Positions 51,978-64,000 are shown, counted from the stretch's first letter. The stretch is DNA of 64,000 bases from Apostichopus japonicus (GCF_037975245.1 NC_092576.1:14421111-14485110); one strand, 5' to 3'. Translations and numbers: made by a program. The notes: a model not told the origin generated them from the sequence alone.

Positions 51978-52886
51978 CTGTTGAAAAGTATATAAAGTCA
52001 TTAACTACATTGCTTTGATACAGTTGGTTAATGGAAAATAGAATCACATTCTTTATTGTATTCTAATATTTAATAATTGATATTCATCTGCAATATAGAA
52101 TGAATAGGTTATATTGTCCACAATATCACAACCTGTGTACAATGAAGAAGGTACAGTAAGAAATGTGGAGTTACTATGCCAGATTTGACTGCACTAGAAA
52201 ATCTATAATACTTAGGAAAATGTACAGGTTCTATATTCTACACAATCCAAACAAGTGTACACTTTAGCAACAGTTGCAGTGGGTATTGTTGAGACAAAAA
52301 CCTAAGATTAATTGTGCTTTTACCTATACCATGATCTGCAGTTCCTGGCATTAGCTGAATGTAAGAACTGGATTAATTTATAACAGTACAAAATAGAGTG
52401 CACAGTAAGCATTGTCCACACAATCTGAAATTGTATAAGAGTACAATGTTAGGAGCGCAAGTTAATACTAACATGGCTTGATTGTGCTTGAACTTAAGTT
52501 CAATTGATTTATTTGGACGAATATTGTCTGCAAAGACTGAAAGAGGAGTCACAGTATTTAAATTGTTTCATTCATGCCTATTTTGATTAGTCCAGTAATT
52601 AGGTAAAATACACATTAAGCATTGTCCACACAATCTGAAACTGTACAAGAGTACAATGTTAGTGAGTACAAAAGACTACAAACAGGCTTGAGTGTGCTTG
52701 AACCTAAGTTCAATTGATTCGATTACAAAACTATCTTCAGAGACTGGAAAAGGAGATATCAATGTTTACGGTTAAGGCTGTTTCAGATCGGGTAACTTAC
52801 ACAACGACAATCGTAACTGAAGCAGTCATTAATCTAATCTGTTTATTACACAATTAACTTCAAGTCATTGCCCTCAGTTAACCTAC

Positions 52887-52953
52887 CAGTGATATTAACA
52901 TCCATCTTCAGGAAAAGGAATGGTTGGAACACTTCAAGAGCCCTTTCCATTGC
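52887..52953 (-). CDS. Exon cassette 9
   Basis: Consensus peptide with silent changes at Leu15 (CTG) and Asp18 (GAT). Confidence 0.43.
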
Positions 52954-53598
52954 CTGTTGAAAAAGCATATATAAAGTCATTAACTACATTGCCTTGATAC
53001 AGCTGGTTAATGGAAAATAGAATCACTTGCTTTAATATATTATAATATTTAATAATTCATATTAATCAGCAATATAGCATGAATAGGTTATATTGTCCAC
53101 AATATCCAAACCTGTGTACAATGCAGAAGGTACAGTAAGAAACGTGGACTTACTATGCCAAATTTGACTGCACTAGAAAATCTGTAATATTTATGAAAAT
53201 GTACAGGTTCTATATTCTACACAATCCAAACATGGGTGCACTTTAGCAACAGTTGCAGTGGGTATTGTTGAGACAAAACTCTAAGATTAATTGTGCTTGA
53301 GCTATATCATGATCTGCAGTTATTGGCAATAGCTGAATGTAACAACTGGATTAATTTCTAAAAGTACAAAATAGAGTGCACAGTTAGCATTGTCCACCCA
53401 ATCTGAAACTGTACAAGAGAACAATGTTAGGAGCTCAAGTAAATGCTAACATGGTTTGATTGTGCTTGAACTCTACTTCAATTGGTTTATTTGGACAAAT
53501 ATTGTCTGCAAAGACTGAAAGAGGAGTCACAGTATTTCTATTTATTGTTCATGCCTATTTTGATTAGGCCAGTTACAAGGTAAAATACACATTAGGCA

Positions 53599-53655
53599 AA
53601 TGTCCATGTTTAGGAAAAGAAATGGTTGGAACACTTCAACAGCCCTTTCCATTGC
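53599..53655 (-). pseudogene. Truncated exon cassette, no donor (ii)
   Basis: Same broken form as at 51,921-51,977, 1,678 bp away. It was duplicated together with its truncated unit. Confidence 0.5.
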
Positions 53656-54570
53656 CTGTTGAAAAGTATATAAAGTCATTAACTACATTGCTTTGATACA
53701 GTTGGTTAATGGAAAATAGAATCACATTCTTTATTGTATTCTAATATTTAATAATTGATATTCATCTGCAATATAGAATGAATAGGTTATATTGTCCACA
53801 ATATCACAACCTGTGTACAACGAAGAAGGTACAGTAAGAAATGTGGAGTTACTATGCCAGATTTGACTGCACTAGAAAATCTATAATACTTAGGAAAATG
53901 TACATGTTCTATATTCTACACAATCCAAACAAGTGTGCACTTTAGCAACAGTTGCAGTGGGTATTGTTGAGACAAAAACCTAAGATTAATTGTGCTTTAA
54001 CCTATACCATGATCTGCAGTTCCTGGCATTAGCTGAATGTAAGAACTGGATTAATTTGTAACAGTACAAAATAGAGTGCACAGTAAGCATTGTCCACACA
54101 ATCTGAAACTGTATAAGAGTACAATGTTAGGAGCGCAAGTTAATACTAACATGGTTTGATTGTGCTTGAACTTAAGTTCAATTGATTCATATGGACAAAT
54201 ATTGTCTGCAAAGACTGAAAGAGGAGTCACAGTGTTTAAGTTTTTTCGTTCATGCCTATTATGATTAGGCCAGTAACTAGGTAAAATACACATTAAGCAT
54301 TTTGTCCACACAATCTGAAACTGTACAAGAGTACAATGTTAGGAGTACAAGTGACTACAAACATGGCTTGAGTATGCTTGAACCTAAGTTCAATTGTTTC
54401 AATTACAAAACATTCTTCAGAGACTGGAAAAGAAGATATGAATGTTGAAGGTTAAGGCTGTTTTCAGATCGGGTAACTTATACAACGTCAATCGTAACTG
54501 AAGCAGTCATTAATCTTCTAATCTGTTTATTACACAATTAACTTGTACTCATTGCCCTCAGTTAACCTAC

Positions 54571-54637
54571 CAGTGATATTAACATCCATCTTTAGGAAAA
54601 GGAATGGTTGGAACACTTCAAGAGCCCTTTCCATTGC
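54571..54637 (-). CDS. Exon cassette 10
   Basis: Consensus peptide with silent Asp18. The acceptor pyrimidine tract is weakened (TTTTTAAACAG). Confidence 0.4.
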
Positions 54638-55547
54638 CTGTTTAAAAAGCATACAAAGCCATTAACTGCATTGCCTTGATACAGCTGGTGAATGGAAAAT
54701 AGAATCACATGCTTTATTATATTATAATATTTAATAATTGATATTTATCTGCAATATAATATGAATAGGTTATATTGTCCACAATTCCCAAAACCTGTGT
54801 ACAATGAAGAAGGTACAGTAAGAAATGTGGAGTTACTTTGCCAGATTTGACTGCATTAGAAAATCTATAATATTTAGGAAAATGTACAGGTTCTATATTC
54901 TACACAATCCAAACATGGGTGCACTTTAGCAACAGTTGCAGTGGCTATTGTTGAGATAAAACCCTAAGATTAATTGTGCTTTAACCTATATCATGATCTG
55001 CAGTTCCTGGCAATAGCTGAATGAAAGAACTGGATTAATTTCTACAAGTACAACATAGCGTGCACAGTAAGCATTGTCCACACAATCTGAAATTGTATAA
55101 GAGTACAATGTTAGAAGCGCAAGTTAATACTAACATGGCTTGATTGTGCTTGAACTTAAGCTCAATTGATTTATTATGACGAATATTGTCTGCAAAGACT
55201 GAAAGGGAGTCACAGTATTTAAATTGTTTCGTTCATGCCTATTTTGATTAGGCCAGTAACTAGGTAAAATACACATTAAGCATTGTCCACACAATCTGAA
55301 ACTGTACAAGAGTACAATGTTAGTGAGTACAAGTGACTACAAACAGGCTTGAGTGTGCTTGAACCTAAGTTCAATTGATTCGATTACAAAACTATCTTCA
55401 GAGACTGGAAAAGGAGATATCAATGTTTAAGGTTAAGGCTGTTTCAGATCGGGTAACTTACACAACGACAATCATAACTGAAGCAGTCATTAATCTAATC
55501 TGTTTACTACACAATTAACTTCAAGTCATTGCCCTCAGTTAACCTAC

Positions 55548-55614
55548 CAGTGATATTAACATCCATCTTCAGGAAAAGGAATGGTTGGAACACTTCAAGA
55601 GCCCTTTCCATTGC
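55548..55614 (-). CDS. Exon cassette 11
   Basis: Consensus peptide, silent Leu15 and Asp18. Acceptor TTTTTTAACAG. Confidence 0.42.
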
Positions 55615-56172
55615 CTGTTAAAAAAGCATATATAAAGTCATTAACTACATTGCCTTGCTACAGCTGGTTGGTTAATGGAAAATAGAATCACTTGCTTTAA
55701 TATATTATAATATTTAATAATTGATATTAATCTGCAATATAGAATGAATAGGTTATATTGATTGTGCTTGAACTTTACTTCAATTCATTCATTTGGACAA
55801 ATATTGTCTGCAAAGACTGAAGGAGGAGTCACAGTGTTTAAATCGTTTCGTTCATGCTTATTTTGATTAGACCAGTTACAAGGTAAAGCACACATTAAGC
55901 ATTGTCCACACAATCTGAAACTGTACAAGAGTACAATGTTAGGAGTACAAGTGATTACAAACAGGCTTGAGTGTGCTTGAACCTAAGTTCAATTGATTCA
56001 CTTACAAAACGATTGTCCCCAGAGACTGGAAAAGGAGATATTAATGTTGAAGTTTAAGGCTGTTTTCAGATCGGGTAACTTACACAACATCAATCGTAAC
56101 TGAAGCAGTCATTAATCTTCTAATCTGTTTATTGCACAATTAACTTCAAGTCATTGCCCTCTGTGAACCTAC

Positions 56173-56239
56173 CAGTAATATTCACGTCCATTTTTAGGCA
56201 AAGGAATGGTTGGAACACTTCCAGAACCCTTTCCATCGC
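56173..56239 (-). CDS. Exon cassette 12
   Basis: Open; A5V and F14C, with silent changes at Ala1, Leu6, Lys16, Val19 and Ile21. Closely related to cassette 8. Confidence 0.42.
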
Positions 56240-57144
56240 CTGTTGAAAAAACATATATAAAATCATTAACTACATTGCCTTGATACAGCTGGTTAATGGA
56301 AAACAGAATCACATGCTTTATTATATTATAATATTAAATAATTGATATTAATCTGCAATATAGAATGAATAGGTAATATTGTCCAAAATATCCAAACCTG
56401 TGTACAATGAAGAAGGTACAGTAAGAAATTTGGAGTTACTATGCCAGATTTGACTGCACTAGAAAATCTATATTTAGGAAAATATACAGGTTCCATATTC
56501 TACACAATCCAAACACGCACTTTAGCAACAGTTGCAGTGGCTATTGTTGAGATAAAACCCTAAGATTAATTGTGCTTTAACCTATATCATGATCTGCAGT
56601 TCCTGGCAATAGCTGAATGAAAGATCTGGATTAATTTCTACAAGTACAACATAGCGTGCACAGTAAGCATTGTCCACACAATCTGAAATTGTATAAGAGT
56701 ACAATGTTAGGAGCGCAAGTTAATACTAACATGGCTTGATTGTGCTTGAACTTAAGTTCAATTGATTTATTTGGACGAATATTGTCTGCAAAGACTGAAA
56801 GAGGAGTCACAGTATTTAAATTGTTTCGTTCATGCCTATTTTGATTAGGCCAGTAACTAGGTAAAATACACATTAAGCATTGTCCACACAATCTGAAACT
56901 GTACAAGAGTACAATGTTAGTGAGTACAAGCGACTACAAACAGGCTTGAGTGTGCTTGAACCTAAGTTCAATTGATTCGATTACAAAACTATCTTCAGAG
57001 ACTGGAAAAGGAGATATCAATGTTTAAGGTTAAGGCTGTTTCAGATCGGGTAACTTACACAACGACAATCATAACTGAAGCAGTCATTAATCTAATCTGT
57101 TTATTACACAATTAACTTCAAGTCATTGCCCTCAGTTAACCTAC

Positions 57145-57211
57145 CAGTGATATTAACATCCATCTTCAGGAAAAGGAATGGTTGGAACACTTCAAGAGCC
57201 CTTTCCATTGC
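57145..57211 (-). CDS. Exon cassette 13
   Basis: Same coding sequence as cassettes 9 and 11 (consensus peptide, silent Leu15 and Asp18). Confidence 0.43.
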
Positions 57212-58133
57212 CTGTTGAAAAAGCATATATAAAGTCATTAACTACATTGCCTTGATACAGCTGGTTGGTTAATGGAAACTAGAATCACTTGCTTTAATAT
57301 ATTATAATATTTAATAATTGATATTAATCTGCAATATAGCATGAATAGGTTATATTGTCCACAATATCCAAACCTGTGTACAATGCAGAAGGTACAGTAA
57401 GAAACGTGGACTTACTATGCCAGATTTGACTGCACTAGAAAATCTGTAATATTTATGAAAATGTACAGGTTCTATATTCTACACAATCCAAACATCTGTG
57501 CACTTTAGCAACAGTTGCAGTGGGTATTGTTGAGACAAAACTCTTAGATTAATTGTGCTTAAGCTATATAATGATCTGCAGTTATTGGCAATAGCTGAAT
57601 GTAACAACTGGATTAATTTCTAAAAGTACAAAATAGAGTGCACGGTTAGCATTGTCCACCCAATCTGAAACTGGACAAGAGAACAATGTTAGGAGCTCAA
57701 GTAAATACTAACATGGTTTGATTGTGCTTGAACTTAAGTTCAATTGGTTCATTTGGACAAATATTGTCTGCAAAGACTGAAAGAGGAGTCACAGTTTTTA
57801 AATTGTTTCGTTCATGCCTATTTTGTTTTTAGGCCAGTTACAAGGTAAAGTACACATTAAGCATTGTGCACACAATCTGAAACTGTACAACAGTATAATG
57901 TTAGGAGTACAAGTGACTTCAAACATGGCTTGATTGTGCTTGAATCTAAGTTCAATTGATTCACTTACAAAACTATTTTCCCAAGAGACTGGAAAATGAG
58001 ATATTAATGTTTAAGGTTAAGACTGATTCAGATCAGGTAACTTACACAACGACAATTGAACTGAAGCAGTCATTAATCTTCTAATCTGTTTAATACACAA
58101 TTAACTTAAAGTCATTGCCCTCAGTTAACCTAC

Positions 58134-58200
58134 CAGTGATATTAACGTCCATCTCAAGGAAAAGGAATGGTTGGAACACTTCAGGAGCCCTTTCCATTGC
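58134..58200 (-). CDS. Exon cassette 14
   Basis: Open; L6P and K16E, both uncommon in the array. Confidence 0.4.
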
Positions 58201-59113
58201 CTGTTGAAAAGTATATAAAGTCATTAACTACATTGCTTTGATGCAGCTGATTAATGGAAAATAGAATCACCTTTTTTGTTATAATATGATATTTAATAAT
58301 TGATATTAATCTACATTATAGAATGAATAGGTTATATTGTCCACAAGATCCAAACATGTGTACAATGAAGAAGGAACATGAAGAAATGTGGAGTTACTAT
58401 GCCAGATTTGGGTGCACTAGAAAATCTATAATATTTAGGAAAATGTACAGGTTCTATATTCTACACAATCCAAACATGTGTGTACTTTAGCAACAGTTGC
58501 AGTGGGTATTTTTGAGACAAAAACCTAAGATTAATTGTGCTTTAGCCTTTATCATGTTCTGCAGTTCCTGGCATTAACTGAATGTAAGAACTGGATTAAT
58601 TTCTAAAAGAACAAAATAGAGTGCACAGTAAGCATTGTCCACACAATCTGAAATTGTACAAGAGTACAATGTTAGGAGCTCAAGTTAATACTAACATGGT
58701 TTGATTGTGCTTGAACTTTACTTCAATTGATTCATTTGGACAAATATTGTCTGCAAAGACTGAAGGAGGAGTCACAGTGTTTAAATTGTTTCATTCATGC
58801 CTATTTTGATTAGACCAGTTACAAGGTAAAGTACACATTAATCATTGTCCACACAATCTGAAACTGTACAAGAGTACAATGTTAGGAGTACAAGTGACTA
58901 CAAACAGGCTTGAGTGTGCTTGAACGTAATTTCAATTGATTCACTTACAAAACGATTGTCCCCAGAGACTGGAAAAGGAGATATTTATGTTGAAGGTTAA
59001 GGCTGATTCAGATCGGGTAACTTACACAACGACAATCGTAACTGAAGCAGTCTTTAATCTTCTAATCTGTTTATTACACATTAACTGCATGTCATTGCCC
59101 TCAGTTAACCTAC

Positions 59114-59180
59114 CAGTGATATTAACGTCCATCTTCAGGAAAAGAAATGGTTGGAACACTTCAAGAGCCCTTGCCATTGC
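59114..59180 (-). CDS. Exon cassette 15
   Basis: Open; E3A, with silent Phe12 and Leu15. Confidence 0.42.
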
Positions 59181-60100
59181 CTGTTGAAAAAGCATATAAA
59201 GTCATTAACTACTTTGCCTTGATACAGCTGGTTAATGGAAAATAGAATCACCTTTTATTATTTTAATATGATATATAATAATTGATATTAATCTGCAATA
59301 TAGAATGAATAGGTTATATTGTCCACAATATCCAAACTTGTGTAAAATGAAGAAGGTACAGTAAGAAATGTGGAGTTACTATGCCAGATTTGACTGCACT
59401 AGAAAATCTATAATATTTAGGAAAATGTACAGGTTCTATATTCTACACAATCCAAACAAGTGTGCACTTTAGCAACAGTTGCAGTGGGTATTGTTTGGAC
59501 AAAAACCTAAGATTAATTGTGCTTTAACCTATATCATGTTCTGCAGTTCCTGGCAATAACTGAATGTAACAACTGGATTAATTTCTAAAAGTACAAAATA
59601 GAGTGAAGTGCACAGTAAGCATTGTCCACACAATCTGAAACTGTATAAGAGTACAATGTTAGGAGCTCAAGTAAATACTAACATGGTTTGATTGTGCTTG
59701 AACTTAAGTTCAATTGATTCGTATGGACAAATATTGTCTGCAAAGACTGAAAGATGAGTCACAGTGTTTAAGTTTTTTCGTTCATGCCTATTATGATTAG
59801 ACTAGTTACAAGGTAAAGTACACATTAAGCATTGTCCACACAATCTGAAACTGTACAAGAGTACAATGTTAGGAGTACAAGTGACTACAAACATGGCCTG
59901 ATTGTGCTTGAACCTAAGTTCAATTGATTCACTTACAAAACAATTGTCCCAGAGACTGGAAAAGGAGATATTAGTGTTGAAGGTTAAGGCTGATTCAGAT
60001 CGGGTAACTCACACAATGACAATCGTAACTGAGCAGTCATTGATCTTCTAATCTGCTTATTACACAATTAACTTCAAGTCATTGCCCTCAGTTAACCTAC

Positions 60101-60167
60101 CAGTGATATTAACGTCCATCTTCAGGAAAAGAAATGGTTGGAACACTTCAAGAGCCCTTTCCATTGC
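60101..60167 (-). CDS. Exon cassette 16
   Basis: Consensus peptide; silent Phe12 (TTT) and Leu15 (CTG). Confidence 0.43.
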
Positions 60168-61087
60168 CTGTTGAAAAAGCATATATAAAATCATTAACTA
60201 CATTGCCTTGATACAGCTGGTAAATAGAAAATAGAATCACATGCTTTATTACATTATAATATTTAATAATTAATATTAATCTGCAATATAGAATGAATAG
60301 GTTATATTGTACACAATATCCAAACCTGTGTACAATGAAGAAGGTACATTAAGAAATGTGGACTTACTATGCCAGATTTGACTGCACTAGAAAATCTAAA
60401 TATTTAGGGAAATGTACAGGTTCTATATTCTACACAATCCAAACAAGTGCGCACTTTAACAACAATTGCAGTGGGTATTGTTCAGAAAAAACTCTAAGAT
60501 TATTTACGCTTTAACCTATACAGTATCATATTCTGCAGTTCTGGCAATAACTGAATGTAAGAACTGGATTAATTTCTAAAAGTACAAAATAGAGTGCACG
60601 GTAAGCATTGTCCACACAGTCTGAAACTGTATAAGAGTACAATGTTAGGAGCTCAAGTAAATACTAACATGGTTTGATTGTGCTTGAACTTAAGTTCAAT
60701 TGATTCATTTGGACAAATATTGACTGCAAAGACTGAAAGAGGAGTCACAGTATTTTTTTTTTTTTGTTCATGCCTATTATGATTAGACTAGTTACAAGGT
60801 AAAGTACACATTAAGCATTATCCACACAATCTGAAACTGTACAAGAGTACAATGTTAGGAGTACAAGTGACTACAAACATGTCTTGATTGTGCTTGAATC
60901 TAAGTTCAATTGATTCACTTACAAAACTATTTTCCCCAGAGACTGGAAAATGAGATATTAATGTTTAAGGTTAAGACTGATTCAGATCGGGTAACTTACA
61001 CAATGACAATTGAACCAAAGCAGTCATTAATCTTCTAATCTGTTTAATACACAATTAACTTAAAGTCATTGCCCTCAGTTAACCTAC

Positions 61088-61154
61088 CAGTGATATTAAC
61101 GTCCATCTCAAGGAAAAGGAATGGTTGGAGCACTCCAAGAGCCCTTTCCATTGC
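61088..61154 (-). CDS. Exon cassette 17
   Basis: Open; E7G, F9L and K16E, the most altered of the open copies. The region before the acceptor is TATATTCTTTTTCAACAG. Confidence 0.4.
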
Positions 61155-62091
61155 CTGTTGAAAAAGAATATATAAAGTCATTAACTACATTGCCTTGATA
61201 CAGCTGGTTAATGGAAAATAGAATCACCTTTTTTATTATAATATGATATTTAATAATTGATATTAATCTGCGATATAGAATGAATAGGTTATATTGTCCA
61301 CAATATCCAAACCTTTGTAAAATGAAGAAGGTACAGTAAGAAATGTGGAGTTACTATGCCAGATTTGACTGCACTAGAAAATCTATAATATTTAGGAAAA
61401 TGTACAGGTTCTATATTCTACACAATCCAAACAAGTGTGCACTTTAGCAAAAGTTGCAGTGGGTATTGTTTGGACAAAAACCTAAGATTAATTGTGCTTT
61501 AACCTATATCATGTTCTGCAGTTCCTGGCAATAACTGAATGTAACAACTGGATTAATTTCTAAAAGTACAAAATAGAGTGAAGTGCACAGTAAGCATTGT
61601 CCACACAATCTGAAACTGTATAAGAGTACAATGTTAGGAGCTCAAGTAAATACTAACATGGTTTGATTGTGCTTGAACTTAAGTTCAATTGATTCGTATG
61701 GACAAATATTGTCTGCAAAGACTGAAAGAGGAGTCACAGTATTTAAATTTTTTCGTTCATGCTTATTATGATTAGACTAGTTACAAGGTAAAGTACACAT
61801 TAAGCATTGTCCACACAATCTGAAACTGTACAAGAGTACAATGTTAAGAGTACAGTACAAGTGACTACAAACATGGCCTGATTGTGCTTGAACCTAAGTT
61901 CAATTGATTCACTTACAAAACAATTGTCCCAGAGACTGGAAAAGGAGATATTAGTGTTGAAGGTTAAGGCTGATTCAGATCGGGTAACTCACACAATGAC
62001 AATCGTATCTGAAGCAGTCATTGATCTTCTAATCTGTTTATTACACAATTAACTTCAATTCATTGCCCTCATTTAACCTACCAGTGATATT

Positions 62092-62158
62092 AACGTCCAT
62101 CTTCAGGAAAAGAAATGGTTGGAACACTTCAAGAGCCCTTTCCATTGCCTGTTGAAAA
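62092..62158 (-). CDS. Exon cassette 18 (first in transcription order)
   Basis: Consensus peptide with silent Phe12 and Leu15, intact acceptor and donor. It lies 1.5 kb downstream of the exon ending at 63,678, and would be the first cassette met by the splicing machinery. Confidence 0.48.
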
Positions 62159-62740
62159 AGCATATATAAAGTCATTAACTACATTGCCTTGATACAGCTG
62201 GTTAATGGAAAATAGAATCACCTTTTTTTATTATAATATGATATTTAATAATTGATATTCATCTGCAATATAGAATGAATAGGTTATATTGTCCACAGTA
62301 TCCAAACATGTGTAAAATGAAGAAGGTATACACAGTAAGAAATGTGGAGTTACTATGCCAGATTTGACAGCACTTGAAAAGCTATAATATTTAGGAAAAT
62401 GTACAGGTTCTATATTCTACGCAATTCAAACATGTGTGTACTTTAGCAACAGTTGCAGTGGGTATTGTTGAGACAAAATCCTAAGATTAATTGTGCTTTA
62501 ACCTACTGTAGATCATGTTCTGCAGTTCCTGGCAATAACTGAATGTAACTGGATTAATTTCTAAAAGTAGAAAATAGAGTGCACAGTAAGCATTAAGCAT
62601 TGTCCACACAATCTGAAACTGTACAAGAGTACAATGTTAGGAGTACAAGTCAAGAGTGCTACGAACATGGCTTGAAATTAAGTTCAATTGATTCACTCAC
62701 AAAACTATTGTCCCTAGAGACTGGAAAAGGAGATATTAAC

Positions 62741-63677
62741 AGTGTAGGATTTATACAGTCATCTGGGACGGCTAGAAAATCAAAACCGTACAAGAGTAGC
62801 CTACCTTATCTGTTTTATTATCTATAGATGAACAGTTGTTGGTTTGGGCCTAGTAAGTCTGATAGGGTACAGCTAGTGGCCAAACTAATATGGAGTAGCC
62901 TATGCATGATTTTGCACCGCACCAAGACCATCATGAAAACTATGACAGCTTTCGGGCGTCTATTTGCCACTCTGAGAAGCTGTCCATGAATAATGACTAA
63001 GGGTAACCTAGGGCCGGGAGTAAGGATAGGCCCACTTAAAAAGATAGTAACATAATCTCAGTGAATGTTCAACATTTACCCAATTAGTAAACCTTTTTTT
63101 GGTTAAGGCTTGTTTGTGCATGTAGGCACAACAACATTAAGTCCTTGGGGCAAACAGTGCATTTATTAGCACATTGTTTACATGACACAGTCTATAGTCT
63201 ACATTTATTAGGACTGTCATTCCTCAAACTAAAGTAAACAAAACGCATTCACATGAAAGGCTGCAGTGTTTCCTTTCGAAAGATAACTACCACTATAAGC
63301 TACGAAAACAACCAAACTGAGAATATATTTTTTCTCGCCAGTATGCATGCATGTAGGCCTAACCTTTTTTTAAGGTCAGCGTACCGTAATTTACAACTAG
63401 TGTAAGCCAACACTCCAACAGAGTAATTAAGTTAGCCGTAGTACAGCCTAACGTTAACGTTAATATTATCAATACTAGCCGATGTAACTACAGTGTAATT
63501 CATAGGCTCTACGTTATGAAAACTTCTCGCTTCTTTCGTAGGTCTCTATGCCAACTGCAGAATTAATTCCGGTACTCTTTTAGGACCGTACCTATAATAA
63601 TATCCAGCATGAACTTCACGATAGTGTTATCCGACACCCTATCGTTAGAGTTATACCATTTAAACAACTGTACTAAC
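62741..63677. other. Presumed first intron, unique DNA
   Basis: AT-rich sequence with scattered CpGs. No exon with both splice signals and an open frame was found on either strand. It runs from the array edge to the GTTAGT donor of the upstream exon. Confidence 0.4.
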
Positions 63678-63815
63678 CTTGAATAAAGTTGAGTAAACTT
63701 CGGCCGTAGACTGTATTACGTAAAAGTGACGAGTAAGGTCATTAGCAAACTTGAAGGCGTCGGCTTTCTCATTCAGATACTGTAGCGACGGTGCTTGCTC
63801 ACGCTCATTTAGATG
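63678..63815 (-). CDS. Upstream coding exon of the minus-strand gene
   Basis: Minus-strand open stretch of 46 codons ending TTCAAG|GTTAGT, an acceptable donor. The peptide includes EREQAPSLQYLNEKADAFKF and ends STAEVYSTLFK; it is charged and helical-looking, with CpG-containing codons that set it apart from the flanks. It ends exactly between codons (phase 0), matching the GCA ATG start of the cassettes. The 5' limit is uncertain: an in-frame TAA lies at 63,816-63,818, there is no in-frame ATG, and the nearby ATG (AAATGAGC) is out of frame. Either an acceptor lies within the stretch (for instance before TATCTGAATG) or the gene is damaged here. The family is not recognised. Confidence 0.6.
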
Positions 63816-63818
63816 TTA

Positions 63819-64000
63819 AGCTGCTGTACAAGATTATGTGGACCGGACTTTTGAGGGCGCTATGCGAATTTTGGAATGATTAAAATCACTTTCAACCGAT
63901 TATGTGGACAAAAATAAAAGTTCGTAATTTCACTAGGAGCGTATGTTTTGTGGGGGGTAGAGCCTGTTTAGAGCAACTGCGTTACGTGGACATCGAATGT
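63819..64000. other. Unique DNA with satellite 1 palindrome half-sites
   Basis: The 12-mer GATTATGTGGAC, the half-site of the satellite 1 palindrome, occurs at 63,832-63,843 and 63,898-63,909, and the related GTTACGTGGAC at 63,981-63,991. No satellite 1 monomer is present around them. Confidence 0.6.

Larger units (their letters stand above)
41781..62740. repeat. Satellite 3 array, ~980-bp higher-order repeat
   Basis: The unit has a 210-bp module (around TGATTGTGCTTGAACCTAAG, ATTGTCTGCAAAGACTGAAA, CATTGTCCACACAATCTGAA) and a ~560-bp module carrying the exon cassette, CTGGTTAATGGAAAATAGAATC and TGCAATATAGAATGAATAGG. The 210-bp module is present in one to several copies per unit. Units at about 45,150-46,130 and 46,130-47,110 are almost identical (period 978 bp). 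Units further right are more diverged. Truncated units occur at about 51,700-52,600 and 53,400-54,300, and a deletion junction lies near 55,760. Confidence 0.93.

Noticed and set aside
42500-62100. Second exon per satellite 3 unit (AAACAG|ATTAGAAG... GTAAGT)
   Set aside because: The donor GTAAGT is good, but the acceptor has no pyrimidine tract, the intron from the cassette would be under 50 nt, and joining to the cassette gives an immediate stop.

Overview
The window looks like repeat-dominated, AT-rich chromosomal DNA from a multicellular eukaryote, most likely an invertebrate animal. There is no dense prokaryote-style coding. Long satellite arrays, nonautonomous transposons, a SINE with a U2 snRNA-derived head, and short exons bounded by GT/AG splice signals all point the same way. 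The lineage cannot be fixed from the sequence; a marine invertebrate is only a guess.

Layout. (1) 1-20,330: satellite 1, a ~331-bp monomer carrying a 25-bp near-perfect palindrome, interrupted five times by a ~1.8-2.0 kb complex block. A ~6.9-kb higher-order unit is duplicated head to tail (about 3.6-10.5 kb and 10.5-17.4 kb). Two of the five complex blocks carry the same U2-headed SINE insertion. (2) 20,330-30,390: mostly unique DNA with small hairpins, local duplications, one foldback transposon (26,861-27,324) and two candidate minus-strand terminal exons. (3) 30,390-41,050: satellite 2, ~240-250-bp monomers alternating in two types, with a 320-bp MITE held inside a 2,298-bp tandem duplication and a second foldback element. 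(4) 41,050-41,780: short unique stretch. (5) 41,780-62,740: satellite 3, a ~980-bp higher-order repeat built from a 210-bp module plus a ~560-bp module. (6) 62,740-64,000: unique DNA with a convincing minus-strand coding exon.

Main result. Each ~980-bp unit of satellite 3 contains, on the minus strand, a 67-nt exon-like cassette with an AG acceptor after a T-rich tract and a GTAGGT donor. I count 18 full-length copies (17 open in the same frame, one frameshifted) and two truncated copies. The exon at 63,678-63,815 ends in phase 0, the cassette runs from phase 0 to phase 1, and the terminal exon at 24,827-24,996 begins by completing a phase-1 codon. Exactly one cassette therefore joins the flanking exons in frame, while two or three do not. 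This is the architecture of a mutually exclusive exon array, although splicing cannot be shown from DNA alone. If the model holds, satellites 2 and 3 both lie inside introns of one gene of about 39 kb. I do not recognise the protein.
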